Shown: piece by piece, positions 51,109 to 62,960 of the stretch | Layout of the letters: the number at the start of each line of letters is the position of its first letter | Numbering within the stretch: the first letter of the stretch is position 1 | Source: Temnothorax longispinosus | Taxonomy: Eukaryota > Arthropoda > Insecta > Hymenoptera > Formicidae | Reading direction: 5' to 3' | DNA length: 64,000 nt | NCBI RefSeq assembly: GCF_030848805.1 | Contig: NC_092364.1 | Location: 2,852,001-2,916,000, forward strand | Notes under the pieces: model-generated | What the model saw: only the letters and a program-made list of their open reading frames with translations | What the model was told of the DNA's origin: nothing | Database searches by the model: none | Translations under genes and position numbers: made by a program

Positions 51109-51316
51109 TTCAGAAGAGTCGCGTTATAGCCTTTCCAAATGACTTGTGATAATAGATCTTTATGTCTAAACTGATCTCACAAAAGCACGGTATTGTATTT
51201 AACTTCTGTCACTTCCTTTTATTTGGAAACACACTATGTTTATTAGAACGTCAAAGTGACTGATTCCTCGCGCATAAACATATTTGAATTAGGTAAAATT
51301 TGATATATCAAACTGT

Positions 51317-51816
51317 NNNNNNNNNNNNNNNNNNNNNNNNNNNNNNNNNNNNNNNNNNNNNNNNNNNNNNNNNNNNNNNNNNNNNNNNNNNNNNNNNNNN
51401 NNNNNNNNNNNNNNNNNNNNNNNNNNNNNNNNNNNNNNNNNNNNNNNNNNNNNNNNNNNNNNNNNNNNNNNNNNNNNNNNNNNNNNNNNNNNNNNNNNNN
51501 NNNNNNNNNNNNNNNNNNNNNNNNNNNNNNNNNNNNNNNNNNNNNNNNNNNNNNNNNNNNNNNNNNNNNNNNNNNNNNNNNNNNNNNNNNNNNNNNNNNN
51601 NNNNNNNNNNNNNNNNNNNNNNNNNNNNNNNNNNNNNNNNNNNNNNNNNNNNNNNNNNNNNNNNNNNNNNNNNNNNNNNNNNNNNNNNNNNNNNNNNNNN
51701 NNNNNNNNNNNNNNNNNNNNNNNNNNNNNNNNNNNNNNNNNNNNNNNNNNNNNNNNNNNNNNNNNNNNNNNNNNNNNNNNNNNNNNNNNNNNNNNNNNNN
51801 NNNNNNNNNNNNNNNN
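51317..51816. other. Assembly gap (500 N)
   Basis: Exactly 500 ambiguous bases about 210 bp upstream of the copy C start codon. It hides the distal promoter of copy C and possibly further array members. Confidence 0.99.
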
Positions 51817-51819
51817 CCT

Positions 51820-51915
51820 CGCCTGGCCAGTGAAAGCAAAAAAGTTCCAAGCCTGGTGGAACCCATCGAATTAGAAGACGGGATTAGTAAACACCATCGT
51901 GAGATCGACGTTTAA
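51820..51915 (+). CDS. Possible C-terminal coding fragment emerging from the gap
   Basis: The frame open at the gap edge encodes a hydrophilic tail (ending in GISKHHREIDV) and stops at TAA 51913-51915. It looks protein-like but is only 31 codons long, so chance is quite possible. If real, the gene body lies in or beyond the gap. Confidence 0.2.
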   Translation, partial: RLASESKKVPSLVEPIELEDGISKHHREIDV

Positions 51916-53036
51916 GCTGAGGAGACGTCCGTTTCAGATGCGCGATTACACGGTCTTTCGTAATCGAGAGTTGGGAAAGTATCATTAATGCATAAATCTC
52001 CCTTAATCTCGATACTCCCGGTTATGTTCGAGCGGGCCCGAAAGTGCCCGGGCTGCGTTCGCGCCGGCTTATATCCCACAGCCGGATACGCGCTCCGCGC
52101 GTATAGGAAAAACGATCGGAAATAATCCCGCGTATATGCCAGTTCCGAGGCGCTGCGATAATCTCGTTTAGCCTGGCGGTAAGTATGTTATTAGAAGCCC
52201 GGCGTTGTGTGCGCGATCTAGAAAGGGACAGCTCGCCGCCGCTCCTTTCTAAACCACGAACCGAGCTGTACGAACAACTAAACGGACAACCGCGGAAATT
52301 CTCTCGGACGCGCTTGTCGCGTCCGAGTCGACGTTTGGACGCACGGCCGTGGCCTTAACGAAAATATCCCACAATGTTGTTTATCACTCCCCGGTAACCG
52401 CACGTAACTGAGATTCGTGTGTTGCGAATGAGGGAGAACGAGAGAGAGGAGGGCCCGGAACAGGTTTTCGTAGCTCGCGCTGCTGTGGAAAGACGCGATA
52501 TATGTCTCGAAAGATAATACTCGTTTCAGCGAACTATTGGCGATTTTCTGTGGATACTACTTCTCCAGCGGTGCCGTGAGTCACCGCGTGGCGCGAGACC
52601 GTCGTCGTCGCCGCGACGACGAGACTTTTTCGCGCCAATTCCGCGCGGCCACGTGCGTACGATGTCACGCGTTGCACGTCGATGCGACGTGCGCACAGAC
52701 ACGTCATTGTGCACGCCAGTCGCTCCCCGTCGCTCCTGCATAAGTGACACATATCGGTACTAATCCGTCCGAGAACGGTGTCGCGACCGATGGGAATAAA
52801 TGCAGGCTGCAGGAGAAGAACGATCAAAGTCCACTTTTTGTCGAAATTTGATCTGATTGTGCTGTCTCGTGGAGCATTTTCAAAGAACTTTCATAATTTT
52901 TATCCGTTCTGATCAAGAACGGTTATAATTCATTGGAAATAAGGCCGAAAGATGTACAAGTGTGTTGGGGAAAAAACGATCATAATCCACTTTTGGGGAA
53001 GAACCATCAGAATCCAACATACAATGTAAACACTAA

Positions 53037-53176
53037 GGCCCAGTTTCACAAATGTCGGTTAACTTTTAATCTTAGATTAACTCACTCTTCATCTCTTTCT
53101 AAGGGGGACGTTAGAACGAGACGAAGAGTGAGTTAATCTAAGATTAAAAGTTAACCAATACTTGTGAAACTGGGCC
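53037..53176. mobile_element. MITE, 140 bp, TAA target duplication
   Basis: Terminal inverted repeats start GGCCCAGTTTCACAA. Subterminal sequence is also inverted-repeated almost to the centre (TTAACTTTTAATCTTAGATT). It is flanked by TAA on both sides (53034-53036 and 53177-53179). A 3-bp TWA duplication is typical of PIF/Harbinger elements, so that superfamily is inferred. Confidence 0.85.
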
Positions 53177-54560
53177 TAAGGCTGCATTCCGATATTCACT
53201 AAATTTTGTACTAATTTGTTCAATAGCTTCCTAAGATATCTTGATGTCTTGAAACTTGAAATCGCATTTTTCTCGAAATTACTCCCGGATGGACATTGAT
53301 CGTTTCTCCCCTTCGAATGAATTTAGCAACGTGCCGCCTCTGAATTCAGCTCCGAAATTAAAAGCTTCACCACGCGTATCCGAACGCTTTTAATCGACGC
53401 TCTTAGCACATAGAGTAGAAAGCTTCATTCCAAAGGATAAAACTTATCACTACTAAGTCACAAGATATTCTTTACCGTAGAGTTTTATGGTTTCTTAGTA
53501 TAATTAAGACTTCATATTTACACAGAAAGAAATAAGTATGAATAGAAGATTTATGTACTCGTATATACTCAAGAATCTATAATCTTGAAATAGCAGATAC
53601 ATATATGTATCGCGTTAAACGAAGAAAACTTGCTTGAATATTCACATAGTTCAATAAAGAAAAAAAAGTTGAAATAAAAAAAGTTGAAATTCTTATAAGA
53701 TTATAGTTCGTTGCGTATATACGAGTATATAAGTTTTGATTTGACATTTCTGTTTTTTTTCTGCGCATTTAACGTTTTCCGTTTACGGATTATCGTTCGG
53801 CAGCCAGAGCGACAGCACGATTAGAGAACCTCCGGCAGAAGCAGAACTCATATACATTCCGCGAAACTTGCTAAAAATGACGCGGGTAACGCAAAATCCG
53901 ATATCTGCTTTCCTATTTACAAAGATAGAAGCATTAATTCGCCCCTTGCGAGCGGTATTAAGGGGTAACGAGCAGCCTGCGCCGGGAAACCATAAGGGGT
54001 TGAAGGGGACGGAGGGAGAGATCGAGAGCAAAAGAGAGAGATAGAGGGATAGAGAGTGAGAGAAGGAGAGGGGTAAATTTTCAAACGGGCAACGGGGCCG
54101 GGGGGGGGGGGGTTTAGGGTGCCACCCTGACGAACCTGGGCGCGGCATTGGTGCACGCTGCGCGCGGGGTGCACACTCTTGCAGCTCGCAAATACTGGTC
54201 GTGGCGCGGCGCGGCGGCCCGAGGGGAGGAGCGGAAGGATACGACGAGGGTGGATGTCAGGGGGATAGGGAGAGAGGTCGGGGGGTACCGAGGGGGGTAG
54301 ACGTATCAGATCGATACTCGGCGAAAAGCGCGGGCCGAGCGGAGACGGCGCGCGGCTGTGTGTATCTACGGTTGGTCCATCGCGAGATCCGGATGTTACG
54401 ACTACGCACAATCTAACGCGGTGGAATATTCGAATCGATGCCGGCTGATATTCTCGCGTCTCCGTGCACGCGCGGAGACGAGAAAAGAGGGGTCTCGGGG
54501 CTTTCGTTCCAGCTGCCGCTGTACCGCGCAGCTCAAAATGACACGAGTATTATTATATGA

Positions 54561-54656
54561 ATCCCAGACATCACCATGTCCAAAATCGGGACGTAAGACG
54601 TCTTTTTTTCGTAAGACGTCTAAAAGATGTCCCGTTTATGGACATGCTGTCTGGGA
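54561..54656. repeat. Short palindromic element, 96 bp
   Basis: Inverted ends ATCCCAGACA and TGTCTGGGAT, with further pairing inward (CATGTCC with GGACATG, CGGGAC with GTCCCG). The centre is a duplicated AAGACGTCT motif. It is likely a MITE remnant or a structured element; no clear target duplication. Confidence 0.6.
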
Positions 54657-54934
54657 TGACTTTACGCGACGAAACTTCATTAAAATCCGCAAGTCGTTCG
54701 TTTAGCTCGACTATTATCTCTTTTCCAAGCAGAGATCCCTCTTGCATTCGCTCATTCCAGCGGCGTTTCCGCCGTTAGAGCTCGTCGATTGTCCGTTATT
54801 AGTTTTTAATGAGAGATAATCATGGAAAGACACGCGGAGGATGGGAGGAAAAAAAGAGAGCCGCGGACGAGAGCGCGGGGGAGGGAGGAGCGAGAGGGGG
54901 CTCTACTACGGAGCTCCGTGCATATAGTAAGCCA

Positions 54935-55022
54935 ACTGTAGTACTATGAGTTAGTCACACCCACAAGCCGGTTGTGGGTTCAAGATCCTCGTACGCTCGT
55001 TCTCTCTCTCTCTTTCTCTCTC
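54935..55022 (+). mobile_element. tRNA-like SINE fragment with CT-rich tail, copy 1
   Basis: It shares a core with an inverted copy at 62730-62831: a CTATGAGT block, then AGTCACACCCACAAGCCGG, then TTGTGGGTTC followed by AAGATC. GGGTTCAAGATC resembles a pol III B box. A CT microsatellite follows. No convincing A box was found, so the element may be only the 3' part of a SINE. Confidence 0.5.
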
Positions 55023-56049
55023 TTCCACCAATATACGCACACGTGTAAAAGCATGCGCGTGTAATTGTATACGCTGGCGTATACGCGAGAGGTTCCCGCG
55101 TACGTATGGAATCTATCGTCTTCGCCCCGGCGCAGTGAGACACTAAACCGCCGATCCTTGGTACTCCTCCCGCTACATTCGCAACTCACGACGTTGATAA
55201 AGACCTGAGATAACGTGGGAATTTTCGAAGCGTACGGTCGAACGTAATTGCGAAGACTATATACGATCAAAGACGCGTATCCGTACAGCGAGATCTTTAT
55301 AGATTAATAATTTACAATACGTTTCTATTTTTTTTTTTATTTTTTACATTTTAAATTAAAACGATTGACACACAAAGAAAGTCCGTCGAGGATGATTTAT
55401 GGATTTAGAGACACCGACGAAGGTTGATCCCTGGACCGCCTCGATCGCCGGATAAGCGCGGTATTTCAAGGAACAGATCTGCTTTTATTCGGCGAGGAAC
55501 TCTCTCGGGAACTCTCACGTGCTTGCTCGCGCGAGCTATTATTCCGCCGACAGAGCGGCTCGCGGTGCTGTAGACATCGGTCTAGGGTACCCTTACGAGG
55601 AATTCTGTGAAAATGATCGATCTACGAGTTGCGTGCTGATCCAAATACGCTCCTCATACGGAATTGTCATTAAAACACGCGTATTGAGACACGGATAATC
55701 CCATGCTGGGAGGATGAAAGCGATTAAAACATTACGTGCCTGGTTAATATGTAATATAGTTAATGCAAACAAAAATGTAAACAAAAAAATATATATAAAT
55801 TCTACTAGACAATATTGTATTATAGCTAGGGGACTAGACTCTTTATGGAGCCATATAAAAGTACAATTTCGCTTAAGCGATAGAGTGACTTCACGCGGGG
55901 CTTCGTTATGCTGATGTCGCTTTTACGAAGATGAAACTTTTTCGGGAGGATAATTGGCGGCGGATTGCAGCTTAGCCATATTATTTGGCACGTTCCAGAC
56001 GATGGTCTTCTAAAGATACCATCCATTTCTTTTCCTTGCAGTCAAGTGA

Positions 56050-59000
56050 ATGGAATTGGATACCGTAAATGCGTACAATACCGTCGGGATGGAGCAGGGA
56101 TTGTCTGGGGATCCATGGGACTGCCTGTTCGGCAGCGACAGCATCTCCGACGCCTTCCTACAGGGTCGTCCAGAGATGTTTCATATGGGCATACGGCGTT
56201 GCGACAACACGAGCCAATTCGGCTGGTTTGGTCCAGGCCTCGGTTTCGATTTCGACGACGTCTTGACGGAGGCCGACGACGATCCGATCTGCTTCAATGA
56301 CAAAAGCTCGAACAGGTAAGACGAACCCTTTGGAATTCTTTACCTGCAATGATCAAAGAAAGATGTTATTAGTGCCAACAAAAGTTGTCTAACTAAAACG
56401 TACTGAAGGAGAGAGAGAGAGAGAGAGAAAATACGTTAATATAGGATTTCGAAATATTTTACTGAGTCTCGAAGTCGTAAAAGTTAAATTGAAGAAAACC
56501 TCATTTACTTAATAAATTTTATAGAAAGTTCAATATTGTCTGTGTTTTATAGCAATCTGGAGGAATTGAATCTGGACAGCGACAGTGAATTGGCTTTGAC
56601 ATTGGATCCGAATTTGATACTACCGCATAACATGTCTATCTGCCCCGCGACGAACAGCGACGCGGCGATGATGGAGACTGCGAGTGTTGAGGAAAACGCC
56701 GAAAATGAGGGAGAAGAGACGGAGAATGAAAGTGAGGTCGAACGAACCGAAAATGATGAAGAAAATGAAAGCGAAGACGAAGAGGAGATCGAGAATGAGG
56801 AGAACGAACACAGCGAGACGGAGTACGAGACGGTGGAAGAGGAAACGGAGGAGGAAGAAGAGGAGGAAGACGAGGAGACGGAGGACGACGAGCCGGATAC
56901 GACTCTTCAACAGCCGCTCACACCCTTGAGCGTGGAGGCGCCGACGTCGATGTCGTCGTCGTCGGTCAACATCGGCGCCAGAACGTTAACCGCTTCCACC
57001 ATCGCTTCCTCGCCGACGATCCAACTGACGAGGTTGCATCACCCCAAGATAAGCACCATATCTGGCACAGTCAAGGTCCAGGACATCAAACTGCTCGCAG
57101 CTAACTCGGGGAATCAGGTTGCGTTGCAACAGATCCGCAAACAGATGTCCTATAACAACAATGTGCACGACGTTAGTACGGGTGCGACGACGACGCTGAT
57201 GATACAGGCGGCAAAACGCGAGAAGGACTTAACGACGGGGAACCGCGACAATTCTTATCCGAAACCCGCGTACTCGTACTCGTGTCTCATCGCGATGGCA
57301 CTGAAGAACAGCCGAACGGGATCGCTGCCGGTCTCCGAAATCTATAACTTCATGTGGTGAGTGTTCTTAAAATTGTTACCGCAGAAAACACATCGCAACT
57401 TAGATATTTAACATTTGCAAGTTGCTAGACAATTAAGTGTTAAATCGATATGTAAATAATTTACGGAAGTGATATAAGAAACAAAAGTTTCGCTCTTATT
57501 CAATTTTTCAAATGTGAGCTCCAAGTTATGTATTGTTTTAATACGTTTCTTCTTCTCTGGATGCAAATTACTATTTTTATCGTTCCATAAGATCTAATTG
57601 CAACTTTCTTAAAGATATCGCCTCAGAAAAGAACGTATTTTACGAATAAAATAATTTTGAATAAAATAACATCGTAATAACTGCAATTCTTTGAATAGCT
57701 TCTTAAAATAAATTACTTTTCTCGAATGTTTTTTCTTGAGCTTTTACAAGCTGAAACGTTCGCTGCATTTTTTGCATTAGTACATTATTCATTATAATTG
57801 CCAACGAACGTGAGATATTGCCATAAGAAATGATGTTTTTGGGACGAACAGCAAGGAACTTTTTACTTGATGAATAACGTGTCGCCCGTTTGCTTATTTT
57901 CGGCCATTTGGCCGGAAGGATAAAGGGTCTGGCAAAGCCCCCCTGCCCCGCGCTTAGGTACACGAGGGGCAAAAGTATTGTCTTTTCCCTCTTTATTCTC
58001 GGGTTTTACGGGTCGGAAAGGGAGCTGAGCGAGAAGCTGCCATTTTGTATGGGGCCCCTTGGAACAACCGGGGGCACGCCGGGGTACAGTCCCCCCTAGA
58101 AATCGACGCCGGGCCCCGCTCTTCTCGTTTACCACCTGCCTTCATTTCTCGCCGTTGCAACTCACGGTCATGATCGTAAAATAACTGCTCGTCCTTTGCA
58201 GTCGTGTTTCATTAGAGTTTCTTCTGCGCCAAACGAGGATGTTAAGACACGTTTAACTTTACGGATTGTCTTGTGTGAAATATTTTTTAAAGTAACAAAA
58301 AAAAAGCAATTTTTCTCGAAGAAATAAAATTCGCTAAAATTTGACCTGAATAGTATTAGAATTCTGATTGAATTAAACTCGATCGATCTTATCCATTTTA
58401 TAAATTTAATTATTATTTGCCACATAATTCTCTGATATATGACCCAATATACTTAATTCTCTGATTTATTTCTAACGCTAACGAAAAATTCCGATTCGCT
58501 TCAAATTTTCATGTCCCATTTTCCCGTTTTTGTTCACGCAGTCGGCACTTTCCCTACTTTACGACCGCGCCGACTGGCTGGAAGAACTCCGTGAGGCACA
58601 ATCTGTCGCTGAATAAGTGCTTTGAGAAAATAGAGAAGCCGCCCGGCAATGGTAGCCAGCGAAAGGGTTGCCTCTGGGCCATCCATCCGTCGAAGGTGGC
58701 CAAGATGGACGAGGAGGTGCGGAAATGGTCGAGGAAGGATCCGACCGCGATCAAGCGGGCAATGGTGAATCCCGACCAGCTGGAGCTTCTCGAGCGGGGC
58801 GAGATGAAATACGAGGGGGACAGGCACGAGGAGACGTACGAGGATGCGGAGAGCTACGCTGATTCCGAGACGGGTGGATCCGCGGTGGACGAGCCCATCA
58901 ACGACGACGAGAACGTCACGTACGACGAGACCAAGCAAGTCGATATCGTCGACGATGAGATCGTCGTGGAGCAGCTCTACGAGGATCTCGATCTCGATAC

Positions 59001-59232
59001 CACCGAGCTGCTTGATACGCGACTAAACGACTTCCCGAGGCAGGAGCGGCCGTTGGTGTACGAGTTCGTCTCGTGCGCGAAACGCCAGAAAACGCTCTCG
59101 GGCTCGCCGTTACAGAACGATTACGTTTATCAGCAGGTCAACGCGGCGTCGCCCCGGAAGAAAGCGCATCTCGTCGCGCTACGGGCCGGAGGAACCGCGC
59201 CGGGTGCCGGATCGCTTCTCGAGCCGGAGTAA
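56050..59232 (+). CDS. jumu: Forkhead transcription factor, FoxN1/4 class (jumeau-like)
   Basis: Three coding exons, 56050-56315, 56553-57356 and 58542-59232, join in frame to 586 residues. The ATG at 56050 is preceded by an in-frame TGA just after the acceptor, which fixes the start. Residues about 136-202 are almost purely acidic (Glu/Asp/Asn). The forkhead domain spans about 325-415: YPKPAYSYSCLIAMALKNS, TGSLPVSEIYNFM, HFPYFTTAPTGWKNSVRHNL, SLNKCFEKIEKPPGN and RKGCLWAIHPSKVAKMDEEV. These match FOXN1/FOXN4 and Drosophila Jumu rather than FOXN2/3. Intron 2 splits the domain after the YNFM segment. The C-terminal region is acidic and then basic near residue 565. It is a nuclear DNA-binding regulator; Drosophila jumu acts in neural, cardiac and haemocyte development and in chromatin silencing. 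The upstream CpG-rich DNA probably holds its promoter, and the 3' UTR extends to AATAAA sites at 59709 or 61125. Confidence 0.93.
57880..58140. other. Abrupt GC-rich block inside FoxN-like intron 2
   Basis: About 260 bp of GC-rich sequence (with GGCCATTTGGCC, many C5 and G5 runs and GGGGCCCC) stands in an otherwise AT-rich intron with sharp edges. It could be an inserted element, an intronic enhancer or an alternative exon. No inverted repeat or target duplication was found. Confidence 0.4.
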
Positions 59233-60555
59233 ACTTATTGGGACAATTTATACGATCTCCTATTTAAATATATATACACGCGGCCAAGTACACATCCCTC
59301 CCCTTTTTTATTGCTCGACAACACTGTAAATAATTGCGTCACGTAACTTTTTTTATAGCCTGAGATTTTGTAAATAATTGTGTTTTATACGACGATGTAC
59401 CTTTTTTATACAACGCGCTTGTATATATAACTGTAATTTTAAAGTGTACAAAAATATCTGTACATACACAATGTACAAAGGCTTTTTTTTTTCTTAGAAA
59501 CCGTAATGTGGGACCAGCCCGTAGGCGTGCGCATAGAAAAGTTTTCAAATATAAGCGGTCATTTCATGTTACACACATTTACGAGGAAAAGAGTCATGAT
59601 TGAGAGAAAAATTCCGAACCGATTGGATAGGGGACGGCTGTTACACATTACTGAATTACTCTTACGCTCGCCTAACGCATGTCTAACGGCGCCACTACAC
59701 AATTTTGTAATAAACATTTTTTAACGCTCGTTAATTACTCGATTTATTTTATTTGCAACTCTCGAAAATACCGGATGCGTAGAAATAATAATGCGCCAGC
59801 TTCCACGTACCGTCCGCGAATAGGAAATAAATTAACGAACACGAAGCTCACGAATCGTCACTGCCAAGAATGGTCAAAGATAAAAAAATACGAACGTAGC
59901 GGATAACGCGTAGATTACAGTAAAGATATACGACACGCGATCTCATACCGATCTTACAAGTTTACGAGGACTGCAACTCATTTAGTGCTATTCCTTCATG
60001 CGTGATTATTATGTGAAGTTTTTTTTTTGAGAATGTCTTTTTTATGAAGTCGTCGTATTTAGCCCTTCACCGTTATGATTTTTATGTATTATACATGCCG
60101 ATGCATGTCGATCGACTGATATTGCTATAATCAACAATAGGAAATCTCTAATTTATTCTAATTTTAATTGGATCGTCAATTTAATGGTATCGTCAATTTT
60201 TTTACGCGAACAATTGCGTGATAACTTCCACGGCAGAAAGTTTAAAGGTGCCATTTCACGTTGACGCTCGACGCTCATTTTCAGCGAGCAAAAATCTTTA
60301 AATATAAAATATATTTTATTTATATATAATACATAAATTTACTTATATAATATAAATAAGTAAAAAATATTATTTCTAGGGTCACGTGGTTTCGCTTTGA
60401 CGCTAGCGTCAAGAAATGAAGTTGAATTTATTCAACATCCAGCATTGACGCTGAAACGTCGTTGATCCGTCTCAGGACAATAAAAAACAATAGACTTCGA
60501 AATACGTAAAATATTAATTATTTTCAAGTAATATCTTCAAGTAATAATATTTTAC

Positions 60556-60598
<43 letters not shown>

Positions 60599-61130
60599 TA
60601 TTTCTGAAGATTTTTGCTCACTGAAGATGAGTGTCGAGCCGAGATCGAGCGTCAACGTGAAAAGGCACCTTAACTGCTGCAGAGCATGAATGAAGTTTTG
60701 TTAACAAAACTTTGTTTTTTTTTCTACATTTATAAATCTTAAAAATTTCCAGTAGATTCAAAGGATGAATTTATCCTAGATTTCAAGGATTTTATCGTCG
60801 AGCTTTCATCCGGCACGGCGTACTTGTACATTATATTTATATATCGTTCGCTGCGTTCGAACGCAATTTCATTCCACGCGAGCAAGACCAAGCTCTAACG
60901 CTTACAAGGCATTTAGATAATCGATAAACAAATAGGCGATTGTGAATGTGAGAGAGAGAGAGCGAGAGAGTGATAGCGTATAAGGTAGCGATTAAATTAA
61001 AGTAGCGTAGTTTTTGTACCTGTTTGTAATATTTCTATATACCGTTAATGAGTGTGTAAAATATTCGTGTGTAAAATGGCACGAAATTAAAAATGATGTA
61101 TATGTGCAATGACTGCAATTTTGTAATAAA
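59233..61130 (+). other. Long 3' UTR of the forkhead gene
   Basis: No coding exon follows the stop. Poly(A) signals AATAAA lie at 59709-59714 and 61125-61130, allowing short and long 3' UTRs. The long form would include a MITE (60246-60670) and a TA tract (60558-60592). Confidence 0.5.
60246..60670. mobile_element. MITE, 425 bp, TAA target duplication
   Basis: Ends AGGTGCC and GGCACCT, with longer imperfect inverted homology inward (TTCACGTTGACGCTCGA with its reverse near 60640-60660). It is flanked by TAA at 60243-60245 and 60671-60673. Several GACGCTxxxGCGTC-type motifs and a TA microsatellite lie inside. PIF/Harbinger-type is inferred from the 3-bp TAA duplication. Confidence 0.75.
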
Positions 61131-62721
61131 CTACTGATACGCTGTACTTCGCGCCTCGTGTTCGCTGTCGCGTTTCGATCGCGCGCCAATTAACGTCACC
61201 CGGTGATCATCGATAAGCCCCACCTTTTTCATCATTTTCTTCTTTTTCTTTTTAATAACGTTTACACGCGTGCAATTGATTCGCGCGATTCGGTCGCGTT
61301 AAATATTCCGTGTATCGTTCCCGCTCGACGTTAATGTCACGATTACGGACGGGCCCTCGGAACATCCACCCCACTTACGTAATCCAGCGTGAAAAGAAGA
61401 AAAAAAAAGAAAAAAAGGGGGATGGAGAGAGAGAGAGAGAGACCGAGGGCTGACAGCCGCATCTGCGTGCACGCGTTTATCGATACGCAACCGTCGTATG
61501 CGGACGCGTGTCGTCCGCATGTCCGATTACATACGATCGGCGATAACCAGTTTACGCGCGCACACGCCGCCGCGCCGACGGACGGAGCTCTGCCTATTGA
61601 AACGGGCGGCGTACGATTCATATTCGGTTCGCTTCGCGGAGCAAAAGGGAGAGCGAGAGAAAGAGAGAGAGAGGGGGGGAGGGGGAGCGAGAGCGAGAGG
61701 GTCTTCCGCCAATGAAACCGGTTTCTCGGTCGAGCCCTGATCACAAAGAACTCGGCCGCGCTCACGCGAGATCGCCGCCGTGCCGGGGCCCTCGATCGCG
61801 GCCCCGACTTCGGAGCCCCCGTCGCCCCGGCAATTCTCACCGAGACGATTATTTTCTTCAACGTTATCGTCTCTCGTACCCGAGGGGAGGGGGGGGGATC
61901 CGTATCGCGGACCCGCTCGTGGTAATTCGTGCTAAATCGTAAATCGGGAAATAAACAAAAGGGAGGGGAAGGCTTGAGGTGTACATCTCTTCCACGAAAG
62001 AGCGATTTGTGTGCGAGTCGACCAGTTCCGTTCGGTCGCTCGCACAAAGACGATCCTTCGCGCATACATTCCAAATGCACGGCCGTGCGCGCCCTGCCCC
62101 TTTTGCCCTCCTTCTCCCTCGCCGCCACCGCGCGGTATTTATCAGCCGCATCGCCGCGGACGTTTCGTCAGGTGTTTCGAGCACCGGCGAAGCGCGTCCA
62201 GGACCGGTTTACGGCCGCGAGGAGCCCCGGGCTGATTATAGTGGCGCCCTTATCAGAAAGGCAAGAAGTAAAATCTTTGACGATTCGCGTTTCCCGAGAA
62301 TTTTGAAAACTTTGTAAGGATGAGAAATCTTTCGATCGATAAAGAGACTCGGGGACGGTCTCGCGATCTCAATGCGCGTTGAAAGAAAAAAGGATTTAAA
62401 AAAAAGAAAATTACGAATCTCGAAGTAGGTTTCTTTGTTTTCAAAAAGCGAGCGAGGAGTTTTTTTATTAGCACCCCTCAACGAAGGTTCTACTTCTACG
62501 GCCCTGATCGATACGGCCGATTTCCGCTGATTATCCGTGGACGCGGGACGCTTCGAAAACTCCCACGCTATTTCGCGCCCTTATCGTGTTAGGAGCGCAT
62601 TGAGCACCGCCGATTAGAACGCGGCAAGGCCGATAGATACGACATGTACGCGTGACCTCGTGCCGATGCGTACACAGTCGCACGCGTCCACGCGTTCAAA
62701 GAGAGGAAACGAGAGAATAGT

Positions 62722-62728
<7 letters not shown>

Positions 62729-62772
<44 letters not shown>

Positions 62773-62912
62773 GAATCTCGAACCCACAACCGGCTTGTGG
62801 GTGTGACTGACTCATAGTATTATACTACAGTCGATTTACACACGTTTCGTAGTACGCAGCTTCTCCCTCTTCTTCCTTTCTACTTTCCTATGGAACTTCT
62901 TTTCCCTTCTCT

Positions 62913-62956
<44 letters not shown>
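62729..62956. repeat. (GA)n and (CT)n microsatellites in inverted orientation
   Basis: A GA tract at about 62725-62772 and a CT tract at about 62920-62956 are complementary. They could pair in single strands or form a cruciform across the tRNA-like repeat between them. Confidence 0.85.
62730..62831 (-). mobile_element. tRNA-like SINE fragment with CT-rich tail, copy 2
   Basis: The reverse complement of this stretch matches 54935-55022 through the CTATGAGT, CACACCCACAAGCCGG and GTGGGTTC blocks. Here the B-box-like part reads GGTTCGAGATTC, nearer the consensus. The CT-rich tail is in the same relative position. The two copies lie in opposite orientation on either side of the forkhead gene. Confidence 0.5.

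Positions 62957-62960
<4 letters not shown>

Larger units (their letters stand above)
51916..56041. other. CpG-rich upstream region of the forkhead gene
   Basis: GC-rich blocks at 52000-52750, 54000-54520 and 54780-55200 suggest promoter or enhancer sequence and possible non-coding first exons of the FoxN1/4-like gene; none could be delimited. The stretch 54060-54310 is strongly G-rich, with a run of about 13 G near 54101. Several small repeats are listed separately. Confidence 0.5.

Noticed and set aside
51243..51866. Open frames spanning the right gap on both strands
   Set aside because: They consist almost wholly of ambiguous bases.
54935..55000. True tRNA gene
   Set aside because: A B-box-like segment and a CCCACAA/TTGTGGG stem are present, but no acceptor stem, D arm or A box could be folded.
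61343..62128. 261-codon minus-strand open frame
   Set aside because: It is built from GA/CT microsatellite and CpG-rich sequence (runs of SLSLSLSL and poly-Phe), overlaps open frames on the other strand, and has no domain or supported splice context.
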